This document shows positions 20,750 to 32,439 of a stretch of DNA of 64,000 nt, piece after piece. Each line of letters starts with the position of its first letter. The first letter of the stretch is position 1. Position numbers and translations under genes: made by a program. Source of the DNA: Xiphydria camelus (taxonomy: Eukaryota; Arthropoda; Insecta; Hymenoptera; Xiphydriidae); NCBI GenBank assembly GCA_963678675.1, contig OY783193.1, positions 20,816,977 through 20,880,976 on the forward strand, given 5' to 3'. The notes beneath the pieces were generated by a model. The model did not search any database. It had not been told where the DNA came from and saw nothing but the letters and a program-made list of their open reading frames with translations.

Positions 20750-22430
20750 AAGAGGGTATTAAAATTTGACTTCAGTTTATGTTCCGGGCTGGTTTACCAT
20801 TAACAAAACTGATTTTGGTTTGGTTGTTGCTGCTCAATTAAGCATTTTTTTCAATTTTGTAGTTTTTAGGGAATATGAAGGGAAAACGGTCATTGTTAAA
20901 TTTAAAAAAAATGTTTTTTTTTTCACAAAATAGTTGTGGTGGGGGTTTTTAGGTACGAGGAATTCATTTCTGATATTTATATTTGCTAAAAACATCCACC
21001 AGAGGGTGCTACAGATAAATTTCCTATAAACTTTACGTATTTTCTATGAAAGATCATGTTTGTTTTATATATTTTCATACATTTTCTCATTATTTGTTTC
21101 ATTTACTCATTTTTAAAGTATAAAATTTTGAATATCGAAACCAGAAAGTGATGAACAGGGTGAGAGATTTCACCAAGTGTGCATGCCTTTTGAAGGTAAA
21201 GAATGCTTTTACGGTTTATAACATTAATGTAATAAATTTTGTCTTTTTTTTTATATTTCATACATTTTTTAGCACGTTATCAAGGAAAGAAATTAAATTC
21301 TATGATCGCCGATCTATGCTGGACTTTCAGACGTGATGCTGACGCATATGATACAGATAGACCGTGAGATAATGACAGATTCTGGTACCCCATTTTCGCA
21401 TACAAGCCTCGAAGAGGGTTGAAAAGTACTTCGATTTTGAGTAGAATGAAGGGAAATTTACGAATGGTCCCTGGGGATAACATATGGAAAATTCGATTTT
21501 TCTTAATAAAAAAATAAAAGGTACCTCTTGCCCATTTTTTCACGCAAGCCTTGTTCACTAAATGATTAATTAATAAAACCTGGCTTCGGAAATCAAAGGC
21601 TTGTGTGGGAAAATCGGTCAGAATCTCGATTTTTCCTTACAAGATTACGCCCTTATTTCAATCCTTTAGCCACCTGCAACACTCAAGCCTTTGGTTTCCC
21701 GAAGCCAGGTTTTATTAATTAATCATTTAGTGAACAAGGCGTGCGTGAAAAAATGGGCAAGAGACACCTTTTATTTTTTTGTTAAGAAAAATTTAATTTT
21801 GCATATGTTATCCCCAGGGACCATTCGTAAATTTCCCTTCATTCTACTCAAAATCGAAGTACTTTTCAACCCTCTTCGAGGCTTGTATGTGAAAATGGGG
21901 CACCAGAATCTGTCACTATCTGACGGACTAAGACGAGGAGAGTGAAATAGAAGCGGAGGCTGCTGAAGGCGAAGAAGAAGAAACCCGCTCTGTAATTTAT
22001 AGTAGCGACTAAGAATAAATAATACACTTTTAAAAATATTTTTTAACTTTTTTTAAAATTTTTATTATTTGCAAAAAAAAAGGAGCAAATAAAACAGAAA
22101 TAGTAAGAAAATGTATGAAAATATATAAAACAAGCATGATCTTTCATCGAAAATACGTAAAGTTTATAGGAAACTTATCTATAGCGCCATCTGGCGGATA
22201 TTTTTAGCAAAAATAAAATTCCTCATAGCTAAAAACCCCCACCACAACTATTTTGTGAAAAAAAACATTGTTTTTAAATTTAATAATGACCGTTTTCTCT
22301 TCATATTTCCTAAAACTACAAAATTGAAAAAAAAACGCTTAACTGAGCAGCAACAACTAAACCAAAATCAGTTTTGTTAATGGTGGACCAGCCCGAAACA
22401 TAAACTGAAGTCAGATTTCAATACCCAATT
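20750..22430. mobile_element. 1.7-kb palindromic element
   Basis: Arms of about 850 bp (20,750-21,600 and 21,690-22,430) run from TTCAGTTTATGTTCCGGGCT to the centre CCTGGCTTCGG...CCGAAGCCAGG. The arms carry small differences, and the right arm contains about 90 bp near 21,925-22,012 that the left arm lacks or has lost. No complete protein is encoded. Confidence 0.85.
21932..22012 (+). pseudogene. acidic reading-frame tail in one palindrome arm
   Basis: The text DEESEIEAEAAEGEEEETRS, a few more residues and TAA (22010-22012) look like the acidic C-terminus of a transposase. The left arm has no counterpart. If correct, the palindrome arose from the 3' end of a coding element. This is inference from composition only. 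Confidence 0.35.
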
Positions 22431-24048
22431 TAGTGATTTACTGTGTAAACGGAAAATCGGTAAAAATGTTTTCAGCCTAGATGACTGATTTAAAAATTAT
22501 GAATGATAAATAAAATCACCAACATGTAATGATTTTATAATTAATGTTTCGATAATATTTACATTTTCCCCAGAACAATTCGTTCGTGAAAGAAGTCATA
22601 AAAATCGTAAATAAACAATCTATGTTTATAATATTACGTTTGATCCCACCCTTCCATCCTTCCTCTTCCCTCTCGTAACAATACGGTCCCATTCTTTTAC
22701 ATTCATAGGGTTTTATCAGTTTTGCGTTATTCCTCAAGTGCATGCGCCCACGTCTATCTTGCACCGTGACTCAGCGCGAGTAATATGCGCAAGGATGAAA
22801 ATATTAAACAGAATAACAAAAGAAACGAATATCTGTTCGTTAGATTTCCTAGGGATGTTGATTGTTCTTTTTCAAATTGCCATCGCTGTACACTCTTACG
22901 CTGCGCGCTCTTTTGCTATAAATGACTCGAGCACCGTCCAAACACTGCCGAAGTCAAATTTCAAAGTCTCGACGTTTGGTCGGTTTGCCGTTGGACATAC
23001 GGTGCATGTGAACACTCTTTAATCATGAGTATATTAGGTCTCGCCAAATATTGTCTTATTTAATTTTCAATTTACATTACACTTTCAAAGTATTTCCATT
23101 CGAAATTATGATTTTATTTTAAATTCCAATACTTACTGATATTATATTTTGTATTTGGTACAAATAACCGATTTCGTGAATTTTGTTGTTTTAAAGACAC
23201 AAAATAACTTACAATTTTACACGTCATAAGGCAAGAATACGGCTTATAGGAATCGGACGTTTATGGTATTAGACGTAGGATGAACACAAGAGTGCGGGCC
23301 ATAGAAATCGTACGAGAATTATATAATTTTATGTTTCGTCGATGGTTTTTCAATGAATGGATGTACGGAATTAGATCATACCGTTACGTCGTCCGTCAGA
23401 ATAAGATTTCAATCAGTTGGTATCTTATTCCTTATTTCTTATTCTTTTCATTGCGTAGTCGGCTTTAGAAGCTTCTCTGCACCTATTTGACAGGAGACGT
23501 TGTCATTGGTAGAGCGTTACACCTCTCACGTGGTCAATTTGCGTTTTTGATTCAGAAACCGGTGTAGCACTGGTGTAACACCAGTGTAGAATTTACGTTC
23601 GGGCACGCGCACTACATCAGTACGCACTACTACTTTTTCACATCACCGGAAGCGTATCTTTACAGGATTATCCTTGGTTTAGGTTTGAACGTACAACATA
23701 CATAAATCATAATCTATACATATAATACATAGCCAGCAAAAAATGTACACAGTAGTTGTTATTGTAAACAAAAACAGTGAGGTGATATGAAATTCGGATA
23801 TTAAAATTTTAGTTAAAATCGTCGATGATCAAGGTACACAGAAAGTACAAAAATGTTTGATATTATACCTTATTAGTAGATGTTTTACAGTTGTCTAATT
23901 CATTTATATGCTACCTTACATGCATCCATAATCTATAAATTAACTAATAAATAATATTGTTCCAGGTAATAAGTCACTTTGTGAGACCGACAGAGGGTTA
24001 ACATGGAATTAAGGTAACAAAACATCGTTTTATCACACAAAGAACATT
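22431..24048. other. AT-rich region; one F1 half-element
   Basis: 22,895-23,005 is the inverted partner of 17,225-17,335 (GACTCGAGCACCGTCCAAAC, GGACATACGGT), and 23,035-23,140 is the partner of 16,975-17,070. Elsewhere no gene was seen; frames at 22,516-22,764 and 23,280-23,468 resemble nothing known. A small inversion CACTGGTGTAACACCAGTG lies near 23,566. Confidence 0.5.
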
Positions 24049-24052
24049 TTAA

Positions 24053-24639
24053 CCTTTCATTGCTCACGTGGGGTGTAGGCTACACTCCAGCCTCCTTTTT
24101 TGCATGCCACGCCTATTTTTTTTTTCGAGGTTGGTACTTTCAGTACCTTTCGGGAACATTTCATTAAAGAATTTGGCACCAAAAGCGCAAGACAAAACCG
24201 ATTTGTTTATCCGACAGAATGCTGCAAAGAGTTAAAAAGTGATTTTTAACAATCTGCAATTAATTTAATATTTAATATTTTTCTATAAAACTTATTCCAA
24301 TTTGTTAATTTGTCCTTCGTCAATAAAACGAGAGTATGATAACTATCCTAAGTCTATTATTTATACTATTTCTTAATAAAAATCGGCAGGGAGATCTGAG
24401 CGTCTGAAAACCGAGACCTCATGTACCGAGACTTCGAGTTTTGTTTTCAATTAGAAAATTACGAAATTTATTTTTTTTTTAATGTTGAGATCATTAGGCA
24501 ATATCTCAAGCTTTAAAACAAAAAAAGTATTTAAAAATTTCAATTTTTCACTAAGAAAACGTTAATTTTTAATTGGGGTGTGGTGCACACCCCACAGGTG
24601 AGCTTTTATGTTTCGAAATCCTACGTAAGTAACGAAGGG
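24053..24639. mobile_element. piggyBac-type MITE, TTAA flanks
   Basis: Starts CCTTTCATTGCTCACGTGGG and ends GTAACGAAGGG, flanked by TTAA (24049-24052, 24640-24643). The ends match imperfectly (about 16 of 22). Internal inverted GGGGTGT/ACACCCC motifs are present. It is non-coding. Confidence 0.7.
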
Positions 24640-24642
24640 TTA

Positions 24643-24760
24643 AGAAATGGGGGATGCCATATTCAACAGCTGCTCGATTTACACCCAATGTACCTGAAAT
24701 TGCCGCTTCCGATGCATTTTTTATTGCTTCTGCCGTCTAAGTGGCCCTGTTAACGGTGCC
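24643..24760 (-). pseudogene. psq-type HTH fragment of a pogo-like transposase
   Basis: On the minus strand the frame reads TAEAIKNASEAAISGTLGVN then RAAVEYGIP, the pattern of a pipsqueak/CENP-B-type helix-turn-helix as in pogo transposases. A TAG stands where Trp is usual just before it. The TTAA element lies immediately downstream. No catalytic domain was found nearby. Confidence 0.5.
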
Positions 24761-25969
24761 CCTTCGTTTATAAAATGTTGGCATGATATTTGCTTGAAAA
24801 ATATATGAATCTAAGCTAAAGATAGGTAAATAAATTGTGTTTCAACTAATGGTCGAACTGACCCAAATTCCGGGATAGATCGACCATACCACTAAGCTAA
24901 GAAAACAAACAATATCAATCGAAAAGTAAGGTTATGAACGACTTAGGTATGCTAAGAAACTCATAACATACCAATAATCTCGGTCGAGATTATCAAATTA
25001 ATAAAACCGTCCGACCGTCCGACCGACCGACCCTCCAACCGAGAGTATCTATACAGGAATTGGAACGCCTTTGCGTTCAAAAGTCAATAGTCAACACGAG
25101 ATTTTGTGGCATTTCATATTTTCGCCACTGGTCTGCTGGCGTCACTACCGTCTGGCCTTCATACTCACGTACACTTCCCTTTGTCGCGTCGACCCGCGAC
25201 CAGTCGGTATTTGTATAAAGCCCAGCCGACCAAGCCCAGCCGAAGGTTAATTTTAAGGTCCCTGTAACTGTGCGGTTCTGCTCGGGACGTCATGTACGTG
25301 TGTACGAAGGCTCGCACACTGGAACGCGCTGTCCGTACAAGGCTATAAAGAACGCTCCGTACTGCTTCGTACACCAATACAGTAAAGCGAGCAGCGAGAA
25401 CCCATGTATCTTTATGTCTGCCCCCTCTACCCCTCAATTTTTACATCGAATTTTCTCAATAAATATATGTATGGTTAAAACCAAAATTATGCTTAGTTAC
25501 ACCATATAAATCAATAATCTCGGTCGAGGTTATCGAATTAATAAAATAAAAAAGGTGTGAGTGCCATTGTACTCACGGAGGATGTGTAAACATCTTACAA
25601 TTATCTGCGGTCCGAGTTTAATTGGGGAATATGACGTCGTAGTTCGACATAAAGAAGTTTAATTTTTTCTATAATAAAATATTTATTATTATTATATTAG
25701 ATTTATAACTTACTAGCAGCCCGTCCCGGCTTCGCACGGGTAGATTGTGGATTGATTTTGTCCGTCCACCATTGTTTAAATACATTTTTAATACAAAAAT
25801 TTTAGTATTTTTCCCGGGCTACGCAATGGTCATATTGGATTTGACCTTGACCATGGCCTTCAAGGTTATATCAAGGTCAAATTAATTTTTTTCACGTTCA
25901 AATGTGTCCTTGACCATTTTTTTCATGTTACCTTTATTGTCAGCGGAGGTCAAATTTAGGTCAAGTATA
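24761..25969. other. mixed repeats, no gene
   Basis: Direct repeats CAATAATCTCGGTCGAG at 24,980 and 25,511 bracket a short CCGTCCGACCGACCGACC run (25,008-25,030), an F1 half-element (25,195-25,270) and an F7 fragment (25,390-25,505). Part of 25,060-25,150 (CGCCTTTGCGTTCAA) recurs near 28,570. 25,720-25,745 has CCGTCCCGGCTTCGCACGGG, a motif that I associate with dispersed insect repeats. Confidence 0.5.
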
Positions 25970-26345
25970 GTTCGACTTTTTGAACACCCTGTATAAGATT
26001 TACTAACTCAGAAACCTTCGCGGATATGCGTCCAACTGTTTCCCAAATTTTCATCGCAATCGGATGAACGGTTTAGGAAGGCATAATAATCATCCGTACC
26101 GGTACTTTTTGAACACCCTGTATAAGATTTACTAACTCAAACCTTCACGGATATGCGTCCAACTGTTCCCCAAATTTTCGTCGCAATCGGATGAACGGTT
26201 TAGGAAGGCATAGTAATCATCCGTACCGGTACTTTTTGAACACCCTGTATAAGATTTACTAACTCAGAAACCTCTTCGCGGGCATGCGTCCAACCATTCC
26301 CCAAAGTTTCATCGCAATCGGATGAACGGTTTAGGAAAGCATTGG
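25970..26345 (+). repeat. 128-bp tandem repeat, 3 copies
   Basis: TTTTTGAACACCCTGTATAA recurs at 25,977, 26,106 and 26,233 (spacing 129 and 127), followed each time by CGCAATCGGATGAACGGTTT. The flanks hold AAGGTCA-type repeats. Confidence 0.9.
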
Positions 26346-26647
26346 ATATTACCTTAAAGGTCACGGTCAAGGTCAAATCTAATACGACCACTGGGTAGCC
26401 ACGGGAAAATCCTTAAAGTTTTGTATTAAACATTTTTCTCTAAAATGTTTTCCCGTTGAGATAATCCAGCTTGCGCGAATAGTATGCGCAGTAGCGCCAG
26501 ACACACACTGACGCAGTCACATGTACACGGCTTACGTCTGACGCTCGATTTCCCAGGAAGGTCCCACCGTAGAGCCATAGCATAGATGTTTACACATCAA
26601 TAAAGTTGCGCGGCAAAGTAACAACCGACCGACCGAGAGCATCTACC

Positions 26648-27187
26648 GTATGTCCCACTCTGTATTGGCCAGTTTGAAAGTTACCTTCGGGCAGGCTTTG
26701 GTCGGTACTCGAGTCATTTAATACCGTATGTCCGTCTCTGTACTGGTCAGTTTGAAAGTTACCTTCGGATGGGTTTGGTCGGTACTCGAGTCATTTAATA
26801 CGGTAGAAGTCGAGTCGGCAGTTAGAGTTGATGTATATTCGGAAGACGAAGCGTCTAACCTCAAAATTGTGAATTTGTGAATAATGGAAATTACGAAAAT
26901 AATTATAATTACGGTATACCGTATGCCCGTCTCTGTACTGGCCAGTTTGAAAGTTACCTTCGGATAGGCTTGGTCGGTAATCGAGACATTTATACCGTAA
27001 TTATAATCATTTTCGTAATTTCCATTATTCACAAATTCACAATTTCGAGGTTAGATGCTTCGATCTCCCAAATTGACATCAACTCTAACTGCCGACTCGA
27101 CTTCTACCGTATTAAATGACTCGAGTACCGACCAAGCCTATCCGAAGGTAACTTTCAAACTGCCATGTACAGAGACGGACATACGGT
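26648..27187. mobile_element. F1 foldback with extra F1 ends
   Basis: A full F1 palindrome (26,723-27,187; ACCGTATGTCCGTCTCTGTA mirrored at the right end) has a third F1 end in its loop (26,915-26,998) and a fourth directly outside on the left (26,648-26,722). This suggests F1 elements insert into or recombine with each other. Confidence 0.8.
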
Positions 27188-27424
27188 AAAATTGGCACTG
27201 TGTGTCAGACCACGCGGTGACTTTGAGAAACATCACAGTGATATCTTGGTGCGTGCCCACTGGGGTACCACTGTGTCATCACGCAGTGTAGACAGAGGTT
27301 AAAGTAGGATTTTTTGCAAAAGGGGAACGCGAAGGGGGGGGGGGGTGCACGCAGTGACTTTAACGTGATTTTTCACTGTGTGCCCGTGCAGTGCCGCCGC
27401 CTGCCACCCGCCTAGTAGTGTCGC
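27188..27424. other. spacer with CACTGTG motifs and a G-run
   Basis: Several CACTGTG/CACAGTG motifs and a run of G near 27,337-27,349. Nothing coding was seen. Confidence 0.4.
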
Positions 27425-27540
27425 TTTTTTTTTCACACCCTACCGGGATTTGAACCTGCGATATTTAGGATACGAGATGCTTCGAAACTGGGAATGCTTT
27501 CGCATTCTACCAATTGAGCCACCGACTCTTCAAGCGGTGT
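27425..27540 (-). mobile_element. tRNA-derived SINE or retroposed tRNA-like copy
   Basis: On the minus strand, TGGCTCAATTGGTAGA (A box, 27506-27521) and GGTTCAAATCC (B box, 27446-27456) of the RNA polymerase III promoter are followed by a run of A (27,425-27,433). The A-B spacing is longer than in a plain tRNA and the acceptor ends do not pair, so it is not a working tRNA. Confidence 0.6.
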
Positions 27541-27645
27541 TGGTCCACTACGGTCATAATATAGAAACCGGACATGACAGTGACTGCTCTCGAAGGTTCT
27601 CATTATATTTTTTAAAAGAATTTGGTATTTTTCTTTTTTAAAACA

Positions 27646-28269
27646 AATGTCAACATAACCAGGTAACATAAACAAAGAATTTGTAAATAAAAGTAGTTTT
27701 AAAAAGGCAAGTGCAATAAACCCAATTCACAAGTGATGAATATCGGTATCGAAGATATCATATCAATTCTAGGAGAGTCAAAAATGCCGCTAGTGGAAGG
27801 AGAAGCGGTATTGAAAGCAGGGTTTGTATTTTCCTGTGGAATCAAAAAGAGAAACCAAATGCAGTGAAAATCGTCGCTGCTTACGTACAATCGTCACATG
27901 GTACTATTTGCCCTACTGATTTATGTACAGAAGCGTTGCAAAAACATGTTTGCGTCTTCCTCTGGCCCAGCTGCACTTGCACGTTACTTCTTTATTGTTG
28001 TTTACCAGTAAGATGTTCACTTCAACTTCGTGAGGAGCACTTGTTACATGTGACGATTGTACGCAAGGAGCAACGATTTTTACTGCATTTTGGTTTCTCT
28101 TTTTGATTCCGCAAGAAAATACAAACTGCTTTCAATACCGCTAGAAAACCTTGAAGATATCTTCGATACCGATATTCATTACTTATGAATTGGGTTTATT
28201 GCACTTGCACTCTTAAAACTACTTTCATTTACAAATACTTTGTTTACGTTACATGGTTATCTTGACATT
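27646..28269. mobile_element. foldback element with ~230-bp arms
   Basis: Left end AATGTCAACATAACCAGGTA, right end mirrored at 28,269. The arms include AAACCAAATGCAGTGAAAAT and TGAATATCGGTATCGAAGAT and their inversions. The loop (about 27,905-28,040) is non-coding. Confidence 0.85.
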
Positions 28270-28364
28270 CGGTCCGTAACGACGGCCATCTTAGGAAGAA
28301 CGAAACACCACCATACGGCGGTGTCCGACGCGATTAAAAATTCCGTAAGGCGTCAGCGGATAGA

Positions 28365-29479
28365 CCAATCAGGATCAAGTATTCCGTTGTGGCAAAAATT
28401 CGCACTCCGGTTCCTCACTGTGGCATCACAGTAACGTCAATCAGTGGCGCCACCGCGTGACGCTTGGGTGAAAGTCACGCTTGGCTATCGGGGCCACAAT
28501 TGCAGAGACCTTAAAACTTACCATCGGCCGTGCTTGGTCGGTACTCGAGTCATTGTTTACCGATAATTGTAACGCCTTTGCGTTCAATGGTCAATACGAG
28601 ATTTTGTGGCATTTCATATTTTCAACACTGGTCTGCTGGCGTCGCCACCATCCGGCTCTCCATTGATGGAAATGTCAAACGATGGAATTCATTAGAGCAA
28701 TGTGTAGCAAATCCACTGTATTACAGGATATTGTTCAATGCACATCTATTATACATGTGCAATGCAGGAAATGTTCATATAAAGTTTCTAAGAAAAAATA
28801 TAAAATCAAAATCAAAATGAAAGTCAGTTGAGAACGAGAAAGTTATTACTGTAAAATGGCCGAAAAATTGAAAAAACATATACATAATGTTTTCCAACGC
28901 CTGAAGTAAGCTTCATATCACGCTTCAGTACAATACACAACCGAACTCGGCAATAATAATAACTGACCACATTCTATCATTTAAAAAAATGTTTCATATT
29001 TATCTGGCAAAAGAGCACGAAAGAAAATTAACGAAAAAAGAAATGAAATCCCCCCCCCCCCTTCAAAACATCGACGATGTATGATAGCACGAATTAATAA
29101 AATAGCTCCCTTTCGAAAGTAATCACATGTAACAACTTACGAATCACCAAAGATAATGAAAAAATTATGATAAAAAAGTAATGAAATCATTACCGCCAAA
29201 TTAATGAAAGCAAGTGTGTTGTCAAGGTATGTTGCGTTAATGAGAGAAATAGTCCATCATTCCATACAATGGTCAGGCATTGGCAGGGCATTTTGTCTGA
29301 GTTCATACTGTTTTTGTTAGATATCGCTGTGCTGCACGGGAATTATCGACAACTCCCCGCTTTGCCCCGCTCCTCACTTTGCCAATCCTTCCCCTACAAT
29401 GTAAAAATAACTTTTCGGTCCACGCTCTCTTATTTATCGTGATAATATTTACTTTGACCACTTTAGCGAACTCAAACAT
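28365..29479. other. repeat fragments, no gene
   Basis: 28,365-28,395 shares ACCAATCAGGATCAAGTATT with the 57.6-kb foldback; 28,505-28,560 is an F1 half-element; 28,905-28,980 is the inverted partner of 19.9 kb. A C-run is at 29,050-29,060. The remainder shows nothing recognised. Confidence 0.5.
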
Positions 29480-30363
29480 ATCGTCGGCCTTATCACGTAA
29501 GAACGTATCTCAGTTTTGATGATTTCTCAGGAGAGCAATTTTAAATATTTTACGATTTTTCATTGTGAATAATTTCTCTAACACGTCTAACACGTGGAGA
29601 ATAACTCTATTTTTACGAATTTTTTAAGAGCTATTGTTGAAGTAGATATATTCTAATGTTTCGCATGTTACAAAGCATCATTCAAACATTTTGTAATTTT
29701 TTTGTAGAAAAATATTGAGAAATAAGCCGGTGACGAAGCATTTTCGAGAACGCCTTTTAGAAAAGATGATTTGCGGTGGACACTATATTTCAGCGTAGAG
29801 TTATCTCAAATCAAAAAATCAAAGCAATTTAGTTGAAACATATGTTTTTCGAGACCCCTACGTTTTTCTTTAATTTTTGTCCATTTTTAAATATTTGGCG
29901 GTTGTTTGAAGTAAAAATTGCGATTGTTCACGAAAAAATCCGTCATTTTGTTGCTGTAAAACCCCCTTAATGTAACAAAAAAAGAAAAAGAAAAACGTAG
30001 GGGTCTGGTATTTTATATGTAGAATGTGTGTACAAAATTTGAAAAGAATCAGTGCAGTAGTTTTTAAGTGCCGATATCCACGGATTTTTAAAACTTGGTT
30101 TCGAGAAACAAGCGTTTAAGTGCCGAGTTCTTGCCGCTCCGCAGTATTAGAGGAGCGGAGACTTAAAGGTCTATGACTGAGAGTTTTGCTACGATTGACT
30201 TGAAATTTTGACACAACATTCTTTAAATGTTTTACTACAAGAAAAGGCAATAAAAGAAAAATTGGTTTTTAGACCCCCCCCCCCCCCCTAAGCCACCTAT
30301 TGGCTGTCTTAACTCAATTTTAAAAATTTCTGAAATACGCTCTTACGTGATAAGACCGACGAT
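29480..30363. mobile_element. 884-bp element with terminal inverted repeats
   Basis: ATCGTCGGCCTTATCACGTA on the left is mirrored by TACGTGATAAGACCGACGAT on the right, with about 32 bp in all. No target duplication is clear and no frame is present. It is flanked by AT-rich spacer up to 30,871 in which I saw nothing. Confidence 0.6.
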
Positions 30364-30871
30364 GTGACAATAATACAGACGCCGCTGTACACTAGATGTC
30401 ATATCTACACGTATAAGTTCGTAAACGCATGGGTAACGGTCTAGGTAATCAGTACACTCTTGACGACTCTCCCCTACATATGTATATGATAATTTTATTT
30501 CAAGCTCTTGACCATTGTTTCTAAAATTTTATCAAACTCTGGAGTGGAAATTCGCATATTAAACATATAGGTTTAGATATCTTGGAAGCAACTTTTCAGT
30601 CTATCGCGTTCGAACAAAGCCTGAGAATCAGCGAAAAGGAAAGAGAGAAAAAGCGAGAGTTGCACGGTTACTGCGAAAGTTGACAGGGCTTTATAACCTG
30701 GAGTAGAAGGCTATACAGATGAGTGGAAAGTCAAAGGTCTCGATGGCAATTCGATTGTCGATCAAGCGCACATGAAAGAGAGGCGAAATGAAACTTTCTC
30801 GTGACTTGATAACTTTTTTTATTTTCTTCGGAGGAAACTTATGTCCGTATAATATGGATGTAAATTGGGTA

Positions 30872-31600
30872 CCCCCCACAAAAACAGATTCTCTGTAAAA
30901 AAAGGCGGCATGTTCATTCAGTGCCAACAAAAATTGATACGTAAAATACTCTCCAAAAAAGATTTGAAATCAATTAAGATCGCCATGTTCAAGATTTATG
31001 TATTAAAAGTAAAAGGCATCATTTGAAAGGAAAATTATTGTAAATCTAGTTACTAAAAAATTCGACTAAAAAAATTTATAAAAAAATTTTAATAAAAAAG
31101 AACTTGCCGCGTTTAAGTTTTCATATTTTGTCCACTATGCCGAATAATTGGCAGTGCTTGGACGGTGCTAGAGTGATTCATAAATTACACTGCCGAAGTC
31201 AAATTCAGAGAATTTCAGAAGGCCCCCGCCTAATCGGTTTCCCGTGCGACATTCGGTATACTGGTGGTATCATATTATAAGTGTATGAATTTATTTAAAA
31301 TCATAAGTGCATAAACATCGAGTATAATTCTGTCTGAATTTTTTATTTTGAAGAAAAAAACGCGGCAAGTTCTTTTTTATTAAAATTTTTTTATAAATTT
31401 TTTTAGTCGAATTTTTTAGTAACTAGATTTACAATAATTTTCCTTTCAAATGATGCCTTTTACTTTTAATACATAAATCTTGAACATGGCGATCTTAATT
31501 GATTTCAAATCTTTTTTGGAGAGTATTTTACGTATCAATTTTTGTTGGCACTGAATGAACATGCCGCCTTTTTTTACAGAGAATCTGTTTTTGTGGGGGG
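30872..31600. mobile_element. F3 foldback element
   Basis: CCCCCCACAAAAACAGATTC on the left is mirrored at the right end; arms of about 240 bp end at AACTTGCCGCG. The loop (31,110-31,360) includes an F1-like block CCGAATAATTGGCAGTGCTT to GACATTCGG. The complete copy at 56.26 kb has the same order. Confidence 0.88.
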
Positions 31601-31726
31601 ATTTCACTACTTTTTGGAATTTATTCATGAGGAAGATACGTACATGTAGAAGAATAGCTGTTTATTACCACCAGCGACAGATGCCGTGTCCCCGGGTGTA
31701 CATGTAGGAGAATAGTTTTTTATTAT

Positions 31727-31963
31727 TAAGTATTACTGCAGAACGAGTAGGTTAGAAGATTTTCATAAAGACTCACGATTTTCTGACATATCATCTCGTA
31801 CAGGTGCAACCGAAGAGGATCTAACTCGTGTCCTGTCCGTAAAAAGATGACTCGATGGACATCGGAGAATGTCAGTCTTGTCAGCGAGCGCCTTCATCCA
31901 TAGTACCCATAGTACTTTCATTGCAATATGGGCTTTTCGTTCCAACTATTCCTGCTTTAAGGA
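31727..31963. mobile_element. F4, single arm
   Basis: Runs from AAGTATTACTGCAGAACGAG to ACTATTCCTGCTTTAA without an inverted partner nearby, so it is a truncated copy. The following 31,964-32,440 is unassigned AT-rich sequence. Confidence 0.7.
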
Positions 31964-32439
31964 GGTTCGACTATCAGACGAAAACCAACTTACAGCCCTA
32001 ATTTTTTTATATGATATACACGAATACTTTACACAACTAATACGAAAATTTGAGCAATATAGACCGTCTATAGTTTCTTCGTTATTTTATTCTAAAGTTG
32101 ACCACTTTTAACATATCGCCTTATGGCAGACGATTGTACTAAGGTAGATTATCACTGACTTTAACACACATTCCGCCAACTTTAGACTTTGAAAGACTAG
32201 TAATTTGACAGATGAAATATTAAGGATTATGTAAAAAATAAGTAAATTGGGTTTTACCGTATAGTTGCAACGTAATATTGTCATGAAATTCGTTTTGACT
32301 TCGCAAACCATTAGCATGCCATATTAACGGGTAGAAGAAGTCGAAGGCGATGGAGTGGAGGCGATGAACTAAAAATAAAATAAAATTTAGTATATAAATC
32401 GAAACTTGTAGTAGGAAGGCAGAGGGCAAGCACCGATGA

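Noticed and set aside
27441..27530. A minus-strand tRNA gene
   Set aside because: The A-B spacing is too long, the acceptor ends do not pair, and an A-run follows, so a retroposed tRNA-like sequence is more likely.
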